A DNA stretch of 64,000 nt, taken from Mesorhizobium comanense. Its GTDB lineage: Bacteria > Pseudomonadota > Alphaproteobacteria > Rhizobiales > Rhizobiaceae. This document shows, one piece after another, positions 52,977-60,588 of this stretch. Under the pieces are notes generated by a model, which was given only the letters and a program-made list of their open reading frames with translations, ran no database searches and had not been told where the DNA came from. Numbering within the stretch: the stretch's first letter is position 1; every line of letters begins with the position of its first letter. The position numbers and the translations under genes are program-made. The DNA is taken from positions 1-64,000 of the forward strand of contig NZ_SCNN01000020.1 of the NCBI RefSeq assembly GCF_005503535.1. The letters run 5' to 3'.

Positions 52977-53438
52977 TCAGAACAGCTTCCGGTAGACGAT
53001 GAAGCCGGAGCGTTCGCCGACCTTGTCATAAAGCTTCATCGCCGTGTGGTTGGTCTCATGGGTCTGCCAGTAGACACGGCCCGAGCCCGCCGCTTGCGCC
53101 CTGATGTAGACACCCTCGATCAGCGCCCTGCCGACGCCTTTGCCGCGCACGGCCTCATTGGTGAAAAGATCCTGCAGATAGCAGTTCGGCGCGATCGCCG
53201 TCGTGCTGCGGTGGTAGAGGTAGTGCACGAGCCCGACGAGCCGCCCATCGCTTTCCGCGACCAGCGCATGAACCGGCTCATAGGCGTCGAAGAAGCGGGA
53301 CCATGTCATCGCCGTGATTTCGCTCGCCAGCGCGGTCGGCCCCGATCGCCCGTAGAAAGCATTGTAGCCGTCCCATAGCGGCAGCCATTGCTCATGGTCC
53401 TGCAGTGTCACGGGGCGGATAATGATCGGGCTGGACAT
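52977..53438 (-). CDS. GNAT-family N-acetyltransferase
   Basis: 153-residue acetyltransferase. The acetyl-CoA loop is AVRGKGVGRALIEGVY (about residues 91-106), the N-terminal opening is IIIRPVTLQDHEQWLPLW, and QTHETNHTAMKLYDKVG is the C-terminal helix that contacts the cofactor. ATG at 53438 chosen (family start). Substrate unknown. Confidence 0.87.
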   Translation of the reverse strand: MSSPIIIRPVTLQDHEQWLPLWDGYNAFYGRSGPTALASEITAMTWSRFFDAYEPVHALVAESDGRLVGLVHYLYHRSTTAIAPNCYLQDLFTNEAVRGKGVGRALIEGVYIRAQAAGSGRVYWQTHETNHTAMKLYDKVGERSGFIVYRKLF

Positions 53439-53613
53439 CGCCTTCACCTGCTTGTCTTGCGAGAGGATTGAAGCCGTCGAGCAGAGCGCAGACGGCTGCC
53501 GGCGACAATGGGCCAGCCATTCGCAATGCTTTCGACATGTCTTGCAGGGCCGGCGAGGTCGATTGCTTGACGCTTCGCCGCCGTGTCTCTAGGACGGGCC
53601 GGCAAGCCAGCCT

Positions 53614-54576
53614 ATGCCGCCCGAGGCCACCGTGACGATTGAACTTCCCGCCCACATGCATCCCAGCCGCTCCTTCCAGGGGCTGATCCTGACCTTGCAC
53701 AATTACTGGGCCGCCTATGGTTGCGTCATCCTTCAGCCCTACGACATGGAGGTCGGCGCCGGCACCTTCCATCCGGCAACGACGCTGCGCGCTCTCGGTC
53801 CCCGTCACTGGAACGCGGCCTATGTTCAGCCTTCGCGTCGCCCCAAGGATGGGCGCTACGGCGAAAACCCGAACCGGCTGCAGCACTATTATCAGTATCA
53901 GGTGATCCTGAAGCCCAATCCGCCGAACCTGCAGGAACTCTACCTCGGCTCGCTGGCGGCGATCGGCGTCGATCCCCTGCTGCATGACATCCGCTTCGTC
54001 GAGGACGATTGGGAAAGCCCGACGCTTGGCGCCTGGGGGCTGGGCTGGGAGTGCTGGTGCGACGGCATGGAAGTCTCGCAGTTCACCTATTTCCAGCAGG
54101 TCTGCGGCATCGAATGCGCACCGGTGGCCGGCGAACTGACCTATGGGTTGGAGCGGCTGGCCATGTATGTGCAGGGCGTCGACAATGTCTACGACCTCAA
54201 CTTCAACGGCCGCGAGGGCGACGAAAAGGTCACCTATGGCGAGGTCTTCCTGCAGGCGGAGCAGGAATATTCGCGCCACAATTTCGAATATGCCAACACG
54301 GCGATGCTGCTCAGGCATTTCGAGGACGCGGAAGCCGAGTGCAAGGCGTTGCTGGAAGCCGGCGCGCCCGCCTCCAACGACAATCTGCCGATGCACCGCA
54401 TGGTCTTCCCGGCCTACGACCAGTGCATCAAGGCGAGCCATGTCTTCAACCTGCTCGACGCGCGCGGCGTGATCTCCGTCACCGAGCGGCAGAGCTACAT
54501 CCTGCGAGTGCGCAATCTGGCGAAAGCCTGCGGCGAGGCCTTCTTGAAGACCCATGCGGGCGGATTGGCCGCCTAG
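53614..54576 (+). CDS. glyQ: Glycyl-tRNA synthetase alpha subunit
   Basis: 320-residue alpha chain of the bacterial alpha2-beta2 glycyl-tRNA synthetase, which holds the catalytic centre. Diagnostic sequence: FQGLILTLHNYWAAYGCVIL, EVGAGTFHPATTLRALGP, YVQPSRRPKDGRYGENPNRL and GLGWECWCDGMEVSQFTYF. It is separated from glyS by about 1.7 kb of accessory sequence (a DUF4328 gene, a possible small gene and a DUF559 unit), whereas the two are usually closer. Confidence 0.97.
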   Translation: MPPEATVTIELPAHMHPSRSFQGLILTLHNYWAAYGCVILQPYDMEVGAGTFHPATTLRALGPRHWNAAYVQPSRRPKDGRYGENPNRLQHYYQYQVILKPNPPNLQELYLGSLAAIGVDPLLHDIRFVEDDWESPTLGAWGLGWECWCDGMEVSQFTYFQQVCGIECAPVAGELTYGLERLAMYVQGVDNVYDLNFNGREGDEKVTYGEVFLQAEQEYSRHNFEYANTAMLLRHFEDAEAECKALLEAGAPASNDNLPMHRMVFPAYDQCIKASHVFNLLDARGVISVTERQSYILRVRNLAKACGEAFLKTHAGGLAA

Positions 54577-54665
54577 CAGGGTTCGACGGAACAACCTTTC
54601 CGCTTGATTATAAAAATATTCCCGCTTAGGTTGTCTTCGATTGCAGGCAAAAGGGCGGGCTGAAG

Positions 54666-55355
54666 ATGGGCATCTTCAGGAATTTTTCGACCAACACCAC
54701 ATGGCTTACCAGGCTGCTTTGGCTTGGCATTGTGGTCGATGTCATCGCCGTTCTGTCCGGCCTGTCGGAGATCTGGTTGCTCAGCGACATCGAAAGCGGC
54801 AACCATGCTTATGATCTGGCCGCCGCCGCCGACAGCAACGACACCAGGCAGTGGGCGATAGGCATTGTTCAGCTGGTCATCTGGCTGGCCCAGGCGGTCA
54901 TCATCCTGGTCTGGATCAGACTTGCCAACAGGAATGCCCGTGACTTGGGTGCCAGGGATATGGAATTCACGCCCGGTTGGGCGATCGGCTGGTATTTCAT
55001 CCCGGTCGCCAATCTGTGGAAACCCTATCAGGCCATGGCCGAGATATGGCGGGCAAGCAGCGGCTCGCCGGATTGGAAAACAGGCGAGACCTCGGGCGCC
55101 CTGATCGGCTGGTGGTTTGCCTGGCTGGCAGCCAATGTGCTCGGACGCCTGTCCTTTCAACTGATGATGAAGGCCGAGGCGATCGGCGAGATCAAGAATG
55201 CCTCGATCGCGACCACGGCCGCCGATGTCGCCAGTATCGTGCTTTCCGTGCTCTTTCTGGATATCATCAAGGAAATTCATCGGCGGCAGTCGAACTGGGC
55301 CGCGGCGCCGCGATCTCAGAATGTGCCCGCGCCGCTGGCGGGCGATACGCTGTAG
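54666..55355 (+). CDS. DUF4328 membrane protein
   Basis: 229 residues with about four helices and the DUF4328 signature FTPGWAIGWYFIPVANLWKP (about residues 100-119) plus QAMAEIWRAS. Function unknown. It sits between glyQ and glyS. The 358-base gap 55356-55713 holds only a doubtful small reading frame and a repeat. Confidence 0.85.
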   Translation: MGIFRNFSTNTTWLTRLLWLGIVVDVIAVLSGLSEIWLLSDIESGNHAYDLAAAADSNDTRQWAIGIVQLVIWLAQAVIILVWIRLANRNARDLGARDMEFTPGWAIGWYFIPVANLWKPYQAMAEIWRASSGSPDWKTGETSGALIGWWFAWLAANVLGRLSFQLMMKAEAIGEIKNASIATTAADVASIVLSVLFLDIIKEIHRRQSNWAAAPRSQNVPAPLAGDTL

Positions 55356-55504
55356 GCGATCGGTGCAAGGATGGCTTGAGCGCCGGCGCTATCGATGGTG
55401 CGCAGCGCCTGCCTTACCCCCGGCATCGAGAAGGCGCCATGGACCTGCGCGGTGAAGCAGGCGCTGAGCGCGAGGATCTGGAGAAGTCTGGATGCTGTTT
55501 TCAT
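55316..55504 (-). CDS. Doubtful small secreted protein
   Basis: 62 residues on the minus strand with a plausible signal peptide (MKTASRLLQILALSACFTAQ) and a short tail. Its 3' end overlaps the DUF4328 gene by 40 bases. Family unknown; could be chance. Confidence 0.33.
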   Translation of the reverse strand: MKTASRLLQILALSACFTAQVHGAFSMPGVRQALRTIDSAGAQAILAPIAYSVSPASGAGTF

Positions 55505-55650
55505 CGTCGTTCAGCCAAGTGTTCCCTGCCTGAGCGTGGGTCGCTTCAGCGCCGCATTCGGTTCATGGAAATCTTTGATCCAAGGACGGGTGGGATTGCC
55601 CCGTCCCGACAGGCGGCTGAAATTTATGGAAAGGGTTGCTGTCCCTCCTT

Positions 55651-55700
55651 ACCTCCCCCTAGATGGGGGAGGTCGCCGCGAAGCGGCGGGTGGGGGTGAC
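55651..55700. repeat. Left palindromic arm flanking the DUF559 gene
   Basis: Begins with the small palindrome ACCTCCCCCTAGATGGGGGAG and ends GGGTGGGGGTGAC, 13 bases before the DUF559 start. The same sequence, inverted and slightly diverged, lies at 56116-56172. Confidence 0.8.
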
Positions 55701-55713
55701 AGCGCGGCGTCTC

Positions 55714-56112
55714 ATGCCAAAACTCGATCGGTTCAAGCTGCAGTCTGCGCAACGGCTTCGAGCGGCAATGACCGACGAGGAACGCATCCTGTGGCGGCAC
55801 CTATGGCGCATTCCGGTCGAAGGAACGCACTTCCGCAAACAGGCGTCGGTCGGTATCTACTTCCCGGACTTCATCTCCCACCGCCTGAGATTGATCATCG
55901 AAGTGGATGGCGCGCACCACAGTTTCGATGACCAGCAGCGCCACGATGAGCTTCGGACAAAGTGGTTCGAGAGCCAAGGCTATCACGTTATCCGCTTCTG
56001 GAACCATGAAATTAAAAACGAACTGGATTCCGTGCTCGATACGATTTATGCGGCGGTGGAAGAACGAAAATCACGCCCAGGCCTGCCGGACGCCGAAGGC
56101 GCTTTAGACTGA
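55714..56112 (+). CDS. DUF559 endonuclease-fold protein
   Basis: 132-residue DUF559 protein, related in fold to very-short-patch-repair endonucleases. Key blocks are MTDEERILWRHLW, HFRKQASVGIYFPDFISH and LIIEVDGAHHSFDDQQRHDE with the acidic/histidine cluster expected for a metal-dependent nuclease, then SQGYHVIRFWNHEI. It sits between inverted palindromic repeats. The true start is the ATG at 55714. Confidence 0.85.
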   Translation: MPKLDRFKLQSAQRLRAAMTDEERILWRHLWRIPVEGTHFRKQASVGIYFPDFISHRLRLIIEVDGAHHSFDDQQRHDELRTKWFESQGYHVIRFWNHEIKNELDSVLDTIYAAVEERKSRPGLPDAEGALD

Positions 56113-56115
56113 GAC

Positions 56116-56172
56116 GCCGCCACCCCACCCCGGCGCTGACGCGCCGACCCTCCCCATCGAGGGGAGGGTGAG
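56116..56172. repeat. Right palindromic arm flanking the DUF559 gene
   Basis: Reads GCCGCCACCCCACCCCGGCG then GACCCTCCCCATCGAGGGGAGGGT. Inverted relative to the arm at 55651-55700. It ends 10 bases before the duplicate glyS start. Confidence 0.8.
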
Positions 56173-56182
56173 GAGCCACCCA

Positions 56183-56302
56183 ATGCCTGACCTGCTTCTA
56201 GAACTCCGCTCGGAAGAGATACCCGCCCAGCCGCGCGGCCGCAGCGCCGTAGGCGCAAGGACGCGCAAACAGGAAAATGGCATGCGGGCGGAGACACTCT
56301 GA
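56183..56302 (+). pseudogene. Upstream 39-codon frame repeating the GlyS N-terminus
   Basis: Starts ATG after a good GAGGAG site and encodes MPDLLLELRSEEIPA, identical to the first 15 residues of GlyS, then 24 unrelated residues and a TGA that overlaps the real glyS ATG (TGATG). The 15 codons differ from those of glyS by 11 substitutions, all synonymous. It reads as the original 5' end of glyS, displaced by a 120-base insertion, and now acts as a translated leader. Coupling of the downstream start is likely. Confidence 0.7.
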
Positions 56303-58761
56303 TGCCGGATTTGTTGCTCGAACTTCGTTCCGAAGAAATCCCCGCCCGCATGCAGCGGAAGGCGGCAGGCGATCTCAAGAAGATGCTGACCGACGGTCTC
56401 GTCGAGGCTGGCCTGACCTATGAGGCGGCGCGCGAGTACTGGACGCCGCGTCGCCTCGCGCTCGACATCAGGGGGCTGACCGCGCGCTCGAAGGACATCC
56501 GCGAGGAGATCAAGGGCCCGTCGACATCGGCGCCTGAACAAGCGATCCAGGGCTTCCTGCGCAAGGCCGGACTGGCGTCGGTCGCCGAGGCTCATGTCCA
56601 TCCCGACCCGAAGAAGGGTGACTTCTATGTCGCCCATATTTCGAAGCCGGGCAGGGGCGCGGAAGAGGTCATCGCCGAACTGGTCCCAGGCATCATCCGC
56701 AATTTCCCCTGGCCGAAATCGATGCGGTGGGGGCCGGCCTCGGCCAAGCCGGGCTCGCTGCGCTGGGTTCGGCCGCTGCAATCGATCCTGTGTACCTTCG
56801 GCCCGGAAACCGAGGAGCCGGTCGTGGTCGATTTCGAGATCGACGGCCTCCGCTCCGGCAACGTCACCTACGGCCACCGATTCCTGGCACCGGGCGAGAT
56901 CACCGTACGTCGCTTCGACGATTATGCGAGCAAGCTCGAGGCGGCCAAGGTCGTGCTCGACGCCGACCGGCGCAAGGAGATCATCCTGGCGGATGCCCGT
57001 AACCTCGCCTTCGCCAACGGACTCGACCTCGTCGAGGACGAGGGTTTGCTGGAGGAAGTGTCCGGGCTGGTGGAGTGGCCTGTCGTGCTGATGGGCGAGT
57101 TCGAGCAGGATTTTCTCGCCATTCCGCCCGAAGTGATCCGGCTGACCATCCGCGCCAACCAGAAGTGCTTTGTCTCGCGCCCGCAAGGGGAGAGCGAGGC
57201 GCTGTCCAACCACTTCCTGCTGACCGCCAACATCGAGGCCAGGGACGGTGGCAAGGAGATCGCGCACGGCAACGGCAAGGTGGTTCGCGCGCGCCTTTCC
57301 GACGCGCTCTATTTCTGGAGGACCGACCAGGGCGATCTGCCCGATCTCGACCAGCTCAAGGCATCGGCACAGAAATTCGGCCTCGACCTGAAGAAGCCGC
57401 TCGACCAGCGCATGGCCCGCCTCGACCATCTCAACGTGACCTTCCACGCCAAGCTTGGCACGCAGGGTGAGCGTGTGGAGCGCATCAAGCGATTGGCGGA
57501 AGAACTGGCGCCAGCAGTGGCGCAGTCGATCTCCCCCCTTGAGGGGGAGATGGCCGGCAGGCCAGAGGGGGTCGCCTCGCGTCAAGCGCCGGCATCCTCT
57601 GGCCGCGATAAGGCGTCGCGTCCGGTCTTGCCGACCCCCTCTGTCGCCTCCGGCGACATCTCCCCCTCGAGGGGGGAGATTCCCGCGCTCGCCGCTCGCG
57701 CCGCCGTCCTCGCCAAGGCCGACCTCCAGACCGAAGTTGTCGGCGAATTCCCCGAACTGCAGGGCGCCATGGGCCGCAAATACGCGCTGCTGCAGGGCGA
57801 ACATGCGAGTGTCGCCGCCGCGATCGAAGAGCATTACAAGCCGCAGGGACCTTCCGACCACGTGCCGACCGATCCGGTTTCGGTGACCGTCGCGCTGGCT
57901 GACAAGCTCGACACGCTAATTGGCTTTTGGACCATCGACGAAAAGCCTACCGGTAGCAAAGACCCTTACGCGTTACGCCGGGCAGCGCTTGGGGTGGTGA
58001 GGATTTTGATTGAGAATAGAGTGGGTTTGCGGCTCAGAGCCGCTTGGCATTCTGCCTTTCTGCTGGCCTTCCGGTCGATCCGAACATCGGAGATTGTGCC
58101 TGCATTCATCCAGGTCAGAGAATTGGGAAGACATTTTGACGATGCTACCGCCGATCAGCTGGAACAGGACATCTACAAAAAACTAGAGAATCTTCCCGAT
58201 GAAGACGCGGCGCATTGGGCTTTTGTGTTAACCAAGGCCGAGCGCGACCTCCTGGCCTTCTTCCACGACCGTCTCAAAGTCTACCTGCGCGACCAGGGCG
58301 CTCGCCACGACCTGATCGATGCCGTCATCACGCCGCAGTCCGATGACCTCCTGCAGATCGTGCGCCGCGTGGAAGCTCTGGGTTCCTTCCTCGACACCGA
58401 GGACGGCAAGAATCTGCTTGCCGGCACCAAGCGCGCCGCCAACATCCTGGCCGCCGAGGAGAAGAAGAAGACGGCGGTCGCCGAAACCGTTGAGCCGGCG
58501 TTGTTTCGTCAGGATGCCGAGAAATCGCTGTTTGCGGCGGTGAATCAGGCCGAGAGAGAAGCCGGCGAAGCGATTCAAAACCAAGACTTTTCCGCCGCCA
58601 TGCTGGCGCTTAGCGCATTGCGCGAACCCGTTGATTCATTTTTCGAGCATGTTCTCGTGAATGATGAGGACGTATCCGTGCGCGCCAATCGCCTGGCACT
58701 GCTCGCGCGCATCCGCGAGGCTACCGGTCAGGTTGCGGATTTCTCGAAGATCGCGGGTTGA
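56302..58761 (+). CDS. glyS: Glycyl-tRNA synthetase beta subunit with in-frame repeat insertion
   Basis: 819-residue beta chain (Escherichia coli: 689 aa) that binds tRNA-Gly; essential. N-terminal PDLLLELRSEEIPARMQR, central GLVEWPVVLMGEF and C-terminal DALY-ALES-like anticodon domain are present. About 50 residues (roughly 410-460: SISPLEGEMAGRPEG...PTPSVASGDISPSRGEI) come from a CTCCCCC-type palindromic repeat inserted in frame between ELAPAVAQ and PALAARAAVL. A stretch near 57995-58215 has less GC and different codons. The start is coupled to an upstream frame that mimics its own N-terminus. Confidence 0.94.
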   Translation: MPDLLLELRSEEIPARMQRKAAGDLKKMLTDGLVEAGLTYEAAREYWTPRRLALDIRGLTARSKDIREEIKGPSTSAPEQAIQGFLRKAGLASVAEAHVHPDPKKGDFYVAHISKPGRGAEEVIAELVPGIIRNFPWPKSMRWGPASAKPGSLRWVRPLQSILCTFGPETEEPVVVDFEIDGLRSGNVTYGHRFLAPGEITVRRFDDYASKLEAAKVVLDADRRKEIILADARNLAFANGLDLVEDEGLLEEVSGLVEWPVVLMGEFEQDFLAIPPEVIRLTIRANQKCFVSRPQGESEALSNHFLLTANIEARDGGKEIAHGNGKVVRARLSDALYFWRTDQGDLPDLDQLKASAQKFGLDLKKPLDQRMARLDHLNVTFHAKLGTQGERVERIKRLAEELAPAVAQSISPLEGEMAGRPEGVASRQAPASSGRDKASRPVLPTPSVASGDISPSRGEIPALAARAAVLAKADLQTEVVGEFPELQGAMGRKYALLQGEHASVAAAIEEHYKPQGPSDHVPTDPVSVTVALADKLDTLIGFWTIDEKPTGSKDPYALRRAALGVVRILIENRVGLRLRAAWHSAFLLAFRSIRTSEIVPAFIQVRELGRHFDDATADQLEQDIYKKLENLPDEDAAHWAFVLTKAERDLLAFFHDRLKVYLRDQGARHDLIDAVITPQSDDLLQIVRRVEALGSFLDTEDGKNLLAGTKRAANILAAEEKKKTAVAETVEPALFRQDAEKSLFAAVNQAEREAGEAIQNQDFSAAMLALSALREPVDSFFEHVLVNDEDVSVRANRLALLARIREATGQVADFSKIAG
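57529..57680. repeat. CTCCCCC-type palindromic repeat inside the glyS coding region
   Basis: Left half ATCTCCCCCCTTGAGGGGGA... and right half ...CCCTCGAGGGGGGAGAT are complementary, as in the copies at 22437-22595 and 37885-38042. The reading frame is open through it, adding about 50 residues to GlyS. Translation products of this kind resemble in-frame Rickettsia palindromic elements. Confidence 0.88.
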
Positions 58762-58951
58762 GAAGGCCGGATCGAGGGCCACTTTGGTGAAAGGCTGGCA
58801 CCGGTTTTCGGGCCGGCTCACGCTCGAACGGGGCAGCGCACGAACCCCGGAAAAATATCTTTCAGCCGGCCGCTCGAGCCGGCTTACAGTCATATGACGA
58901 TGATCTCTCCGTGGCAAAAGGGACATGTTCCCCAACCCAACGGAGGCTTCC

Positions 58952-59299
58952 ATGAATTCCGATCACGAAATCGAAGTGACTGAAGAAACCTCGGCCGCCG
59001 CCGAGGCGATTGAAACCGCTTCCGAAACCGATCACGACGCGGCTGCCGCGGTCGAAGCCGCCGATCACTCTGATGACGAGGACGGCGACGAGGAAGAAGG
59101 CGACGACGAGGACGGCGAGGAATCCGACGAGGACGACGCCGAAGCCGCCACGCTCTCCAGTGACGACGAAGAAGATGATGAGGACGAAGATGAGGACGAC
59201 GCCGATCACGCCGTGAAGGCGGAAGGCGACGACGCTTCGGACGAAGAGGAATCCGAGGACGAAGAGTCCGACGAAGACGACAAGGAAGAAGCGGCCTGA
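58952..59299 (+). CDS. Extremely acidic low-complexity protein
   Basis: 115 residues, more than half Asp or Glu, in runs such as DDEDGDEEEGDDEDGEESDE. No folded domain, signal peptide or membrane segment is visible, so it is probably intrinsically disordered. GGAGG lies 5-9 bases before the ATG at 58952, and a clear terminator follows, so it looks like a real, separately expressed gene. Possible roles are ion buffering or a histone/polycation-binding chaperone; no direct evidence. Confidence 0.72.
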   Translation: MNSDHEIEVTEETSAAAEAIETASETDHDAAAAVEAADHSDDEDGDEEEGDDEDGEESDEDDAEAATLSSDDEEDDEDEDEDDADHAVKAEGDDASDEEESEDEESDEDDKEEAA

Positions 59300-59326
59300 G
59301 GTTTCAATCCGGCTCTGTCGAAAGAG

Positions 59327-59355
59327 GGGCGGCGCATCAGCGCCGCCCTTCTTTC
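59327..59355 (+). terminator. Intrinsic terminator after the acidic-protein gene
   Basis: 8-bp stem GGGCGGCG/CGCCGCCC, 6-base loop, then TTCTTTC. Confidence 0.8.
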
Positions 59356-59373
59356 ATTCCGGTGTCAGCCGGA

Positions 59374-59763
59374 TCAATTCTCCAGGATGCTGACGCGTAC
59401 GCTGTTCTCGTACACATCGACCTGGATCAGCGGCTCGCCATTGACGATGGCGCGTCTGGTCGAGGCGCTCATCGCGCCGGGCCGCTCCAGCATGCGCTGG
59501 AGGGAGGCGCGCTCGTCATTGGTCGTGAACCAGGAATCGCCTTCGTCGTCTCTGTCGCGGCGATGGAACTTGTGCCAGTTGGCGCGGTCCTGCCGCACCA
59601 TCTGCGCCGCGTTGTCCAGCGCATAGCCGTCGCTCGCCTGATGATCGCGATCGGAGATGCGCGCGACATAGGACCCCAGCATGTCATCGGCATGGGCCGT
59701 GCTGGCCCCAAGCAACGACGCCAGCAGGAGACCGGCCAGTGTGATGGTTCTGGATATTCTCAT
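59374..59763 (-). CDS. Small secreted protein of unknown function
   Basis: 129 residues with a signal peptide (ISRTITLAGLLLASLLGAST, cleavage after AHA). The mature part is polar (RANWHKFHRRDRDDEGDSWF) and ends with QVDVYENSVRVSILEN. No family recognised. AAAGGGGG lies 7-14 bases before the ATG at 59763. Confidence 0.72.
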   Translation of the reverse strand: MRISRTITLAGLLLASLLGASTAHADDMLGSYVARISDRDHQASDGYALDNAAQMVRQDRANWHKFHRRDRDDEGDSWFTTNDERASLQRMLERPGAMSASTRRAIVNGEPLIQVDVYENSVRVSILEN

Positions 59764-59957
59764 GATCAACCCCCTTTGAAAGACGAAATACCATCTGCCG
59801 CCGCCGCTTGACCAAATTCAGGCAGTCCCAATCCAGACATCTAAATCCAGCCGGCATCGCGCGGCCAGCCGTGTCAAGGGGCGCGGCGATGGTGCGCAGG
59901 GAGCCGAAGCGCCGTCAAGCCGCCGCCGGCGGCCCGGTCAGTCACGGGTGTTCGCCC

Positions 59958-60410
59958 CTATTTGACCTTGCCGACCCCGGAAGCCGGCAACGGTGCGGCC
60001 GACGATGTCGTAGACTTCTTCTGGGGGGTACCCGAAGCGGGCGTGGCCGAAGCAGTGGCCTTGGCGGGCGTGGGAGCGGGCGTGGCGGCTGCTGCAGGGG
60101 CCTTGCCCTGTGCCGGCACCGAGAAAGGAGCGCCGACGACGCCGCCACGAATGACCATCGGGCTTACCACAAAACCATGCTGCGTTTTGGTCTCGCCTGG
60201 AATCGCCGACACTTTTTCGTAGGTCACGTCAGGCTCGGCGAGCGCCATGACGGAGATCACATCACTCGTGTCGCTTGCCTTCAGGGAGAGGATAGACGGC
60301 GTTGAAGCAGGTGCGCCAGGAAAGACCAGTGACGAGGCCTCGGCCGCGCAAGCTTGAGCCCCGCAAGTCAATGTCGCCAGGGTGATGCCCAGCACAACAC
60401 GCAAAAACAC
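59958..60410 (-). CDS. Secreted Ala/Pro-rich protein of unknown function
   Basis: 150 residues: a signal peptide (FLRVVLGITLATLTCGAQACA), a short folded-looking middle (VTYEKVSAIPGETKTQHGF) and a low-complexity Ala/Pro/Thr tail (AAAATPAPTPAKATASATPA) of about 60 residues. GTG at 60410 chosen because GGGGAG precedes it and the signal peptide starts there. Confidence 0.62.
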   Translation of the reverse strand: MFLRVVLGITLATLTCGAQACAAEASSLVFPGAPASTPSILSLKASDTSDVISVMALAEPDVTYEKVSAIPGETKTQHGFVVSPMVIRGGVVGAPFSVPAQGKAPAAAATPAPTPAKATASATPASGTPQKKSTTSSAAPLPASGVGKVK

Positions 60411-60588
60411 TTGTATCGCTCCCCTTTGCCCCGAGACCGCGATGGTAGCGCACCGGAATTGATACCGGCCTTCGCCGAAACCTAGCATTTTAGGGATTGA
60501 TAAATCGCCAAGACACTTTCTGGCCGGGAGCCGGCTTGCCCAACAGCCGCCATCGTATTACGCAACCGGCATCCGAGAGGTGACGAAA

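Larger units (their letters stand above)
55651..56172 (+). mobile_element. Candidate DUF559-carrying mobile unit with inverted terminal repeats
   Basis: The DUF559 gene (55714-56112) is tightly enclosed by two inverted copies of a GGGGGAG-type palindromic repeat, with only 13 bases on the left and 3 on the right between gene and repeat. The unit sits between DUF4328 and glyS and ends 10 bases before a duplicated glyS start. The idea that DUF559 mobilises the palindromes, as RAYT does for REP sequences, is inference. Confidence 0.45.

Noticed and set aside
56104..57861. 585-codon minus-strand frame
   Set aside because: Antisense of glyS.
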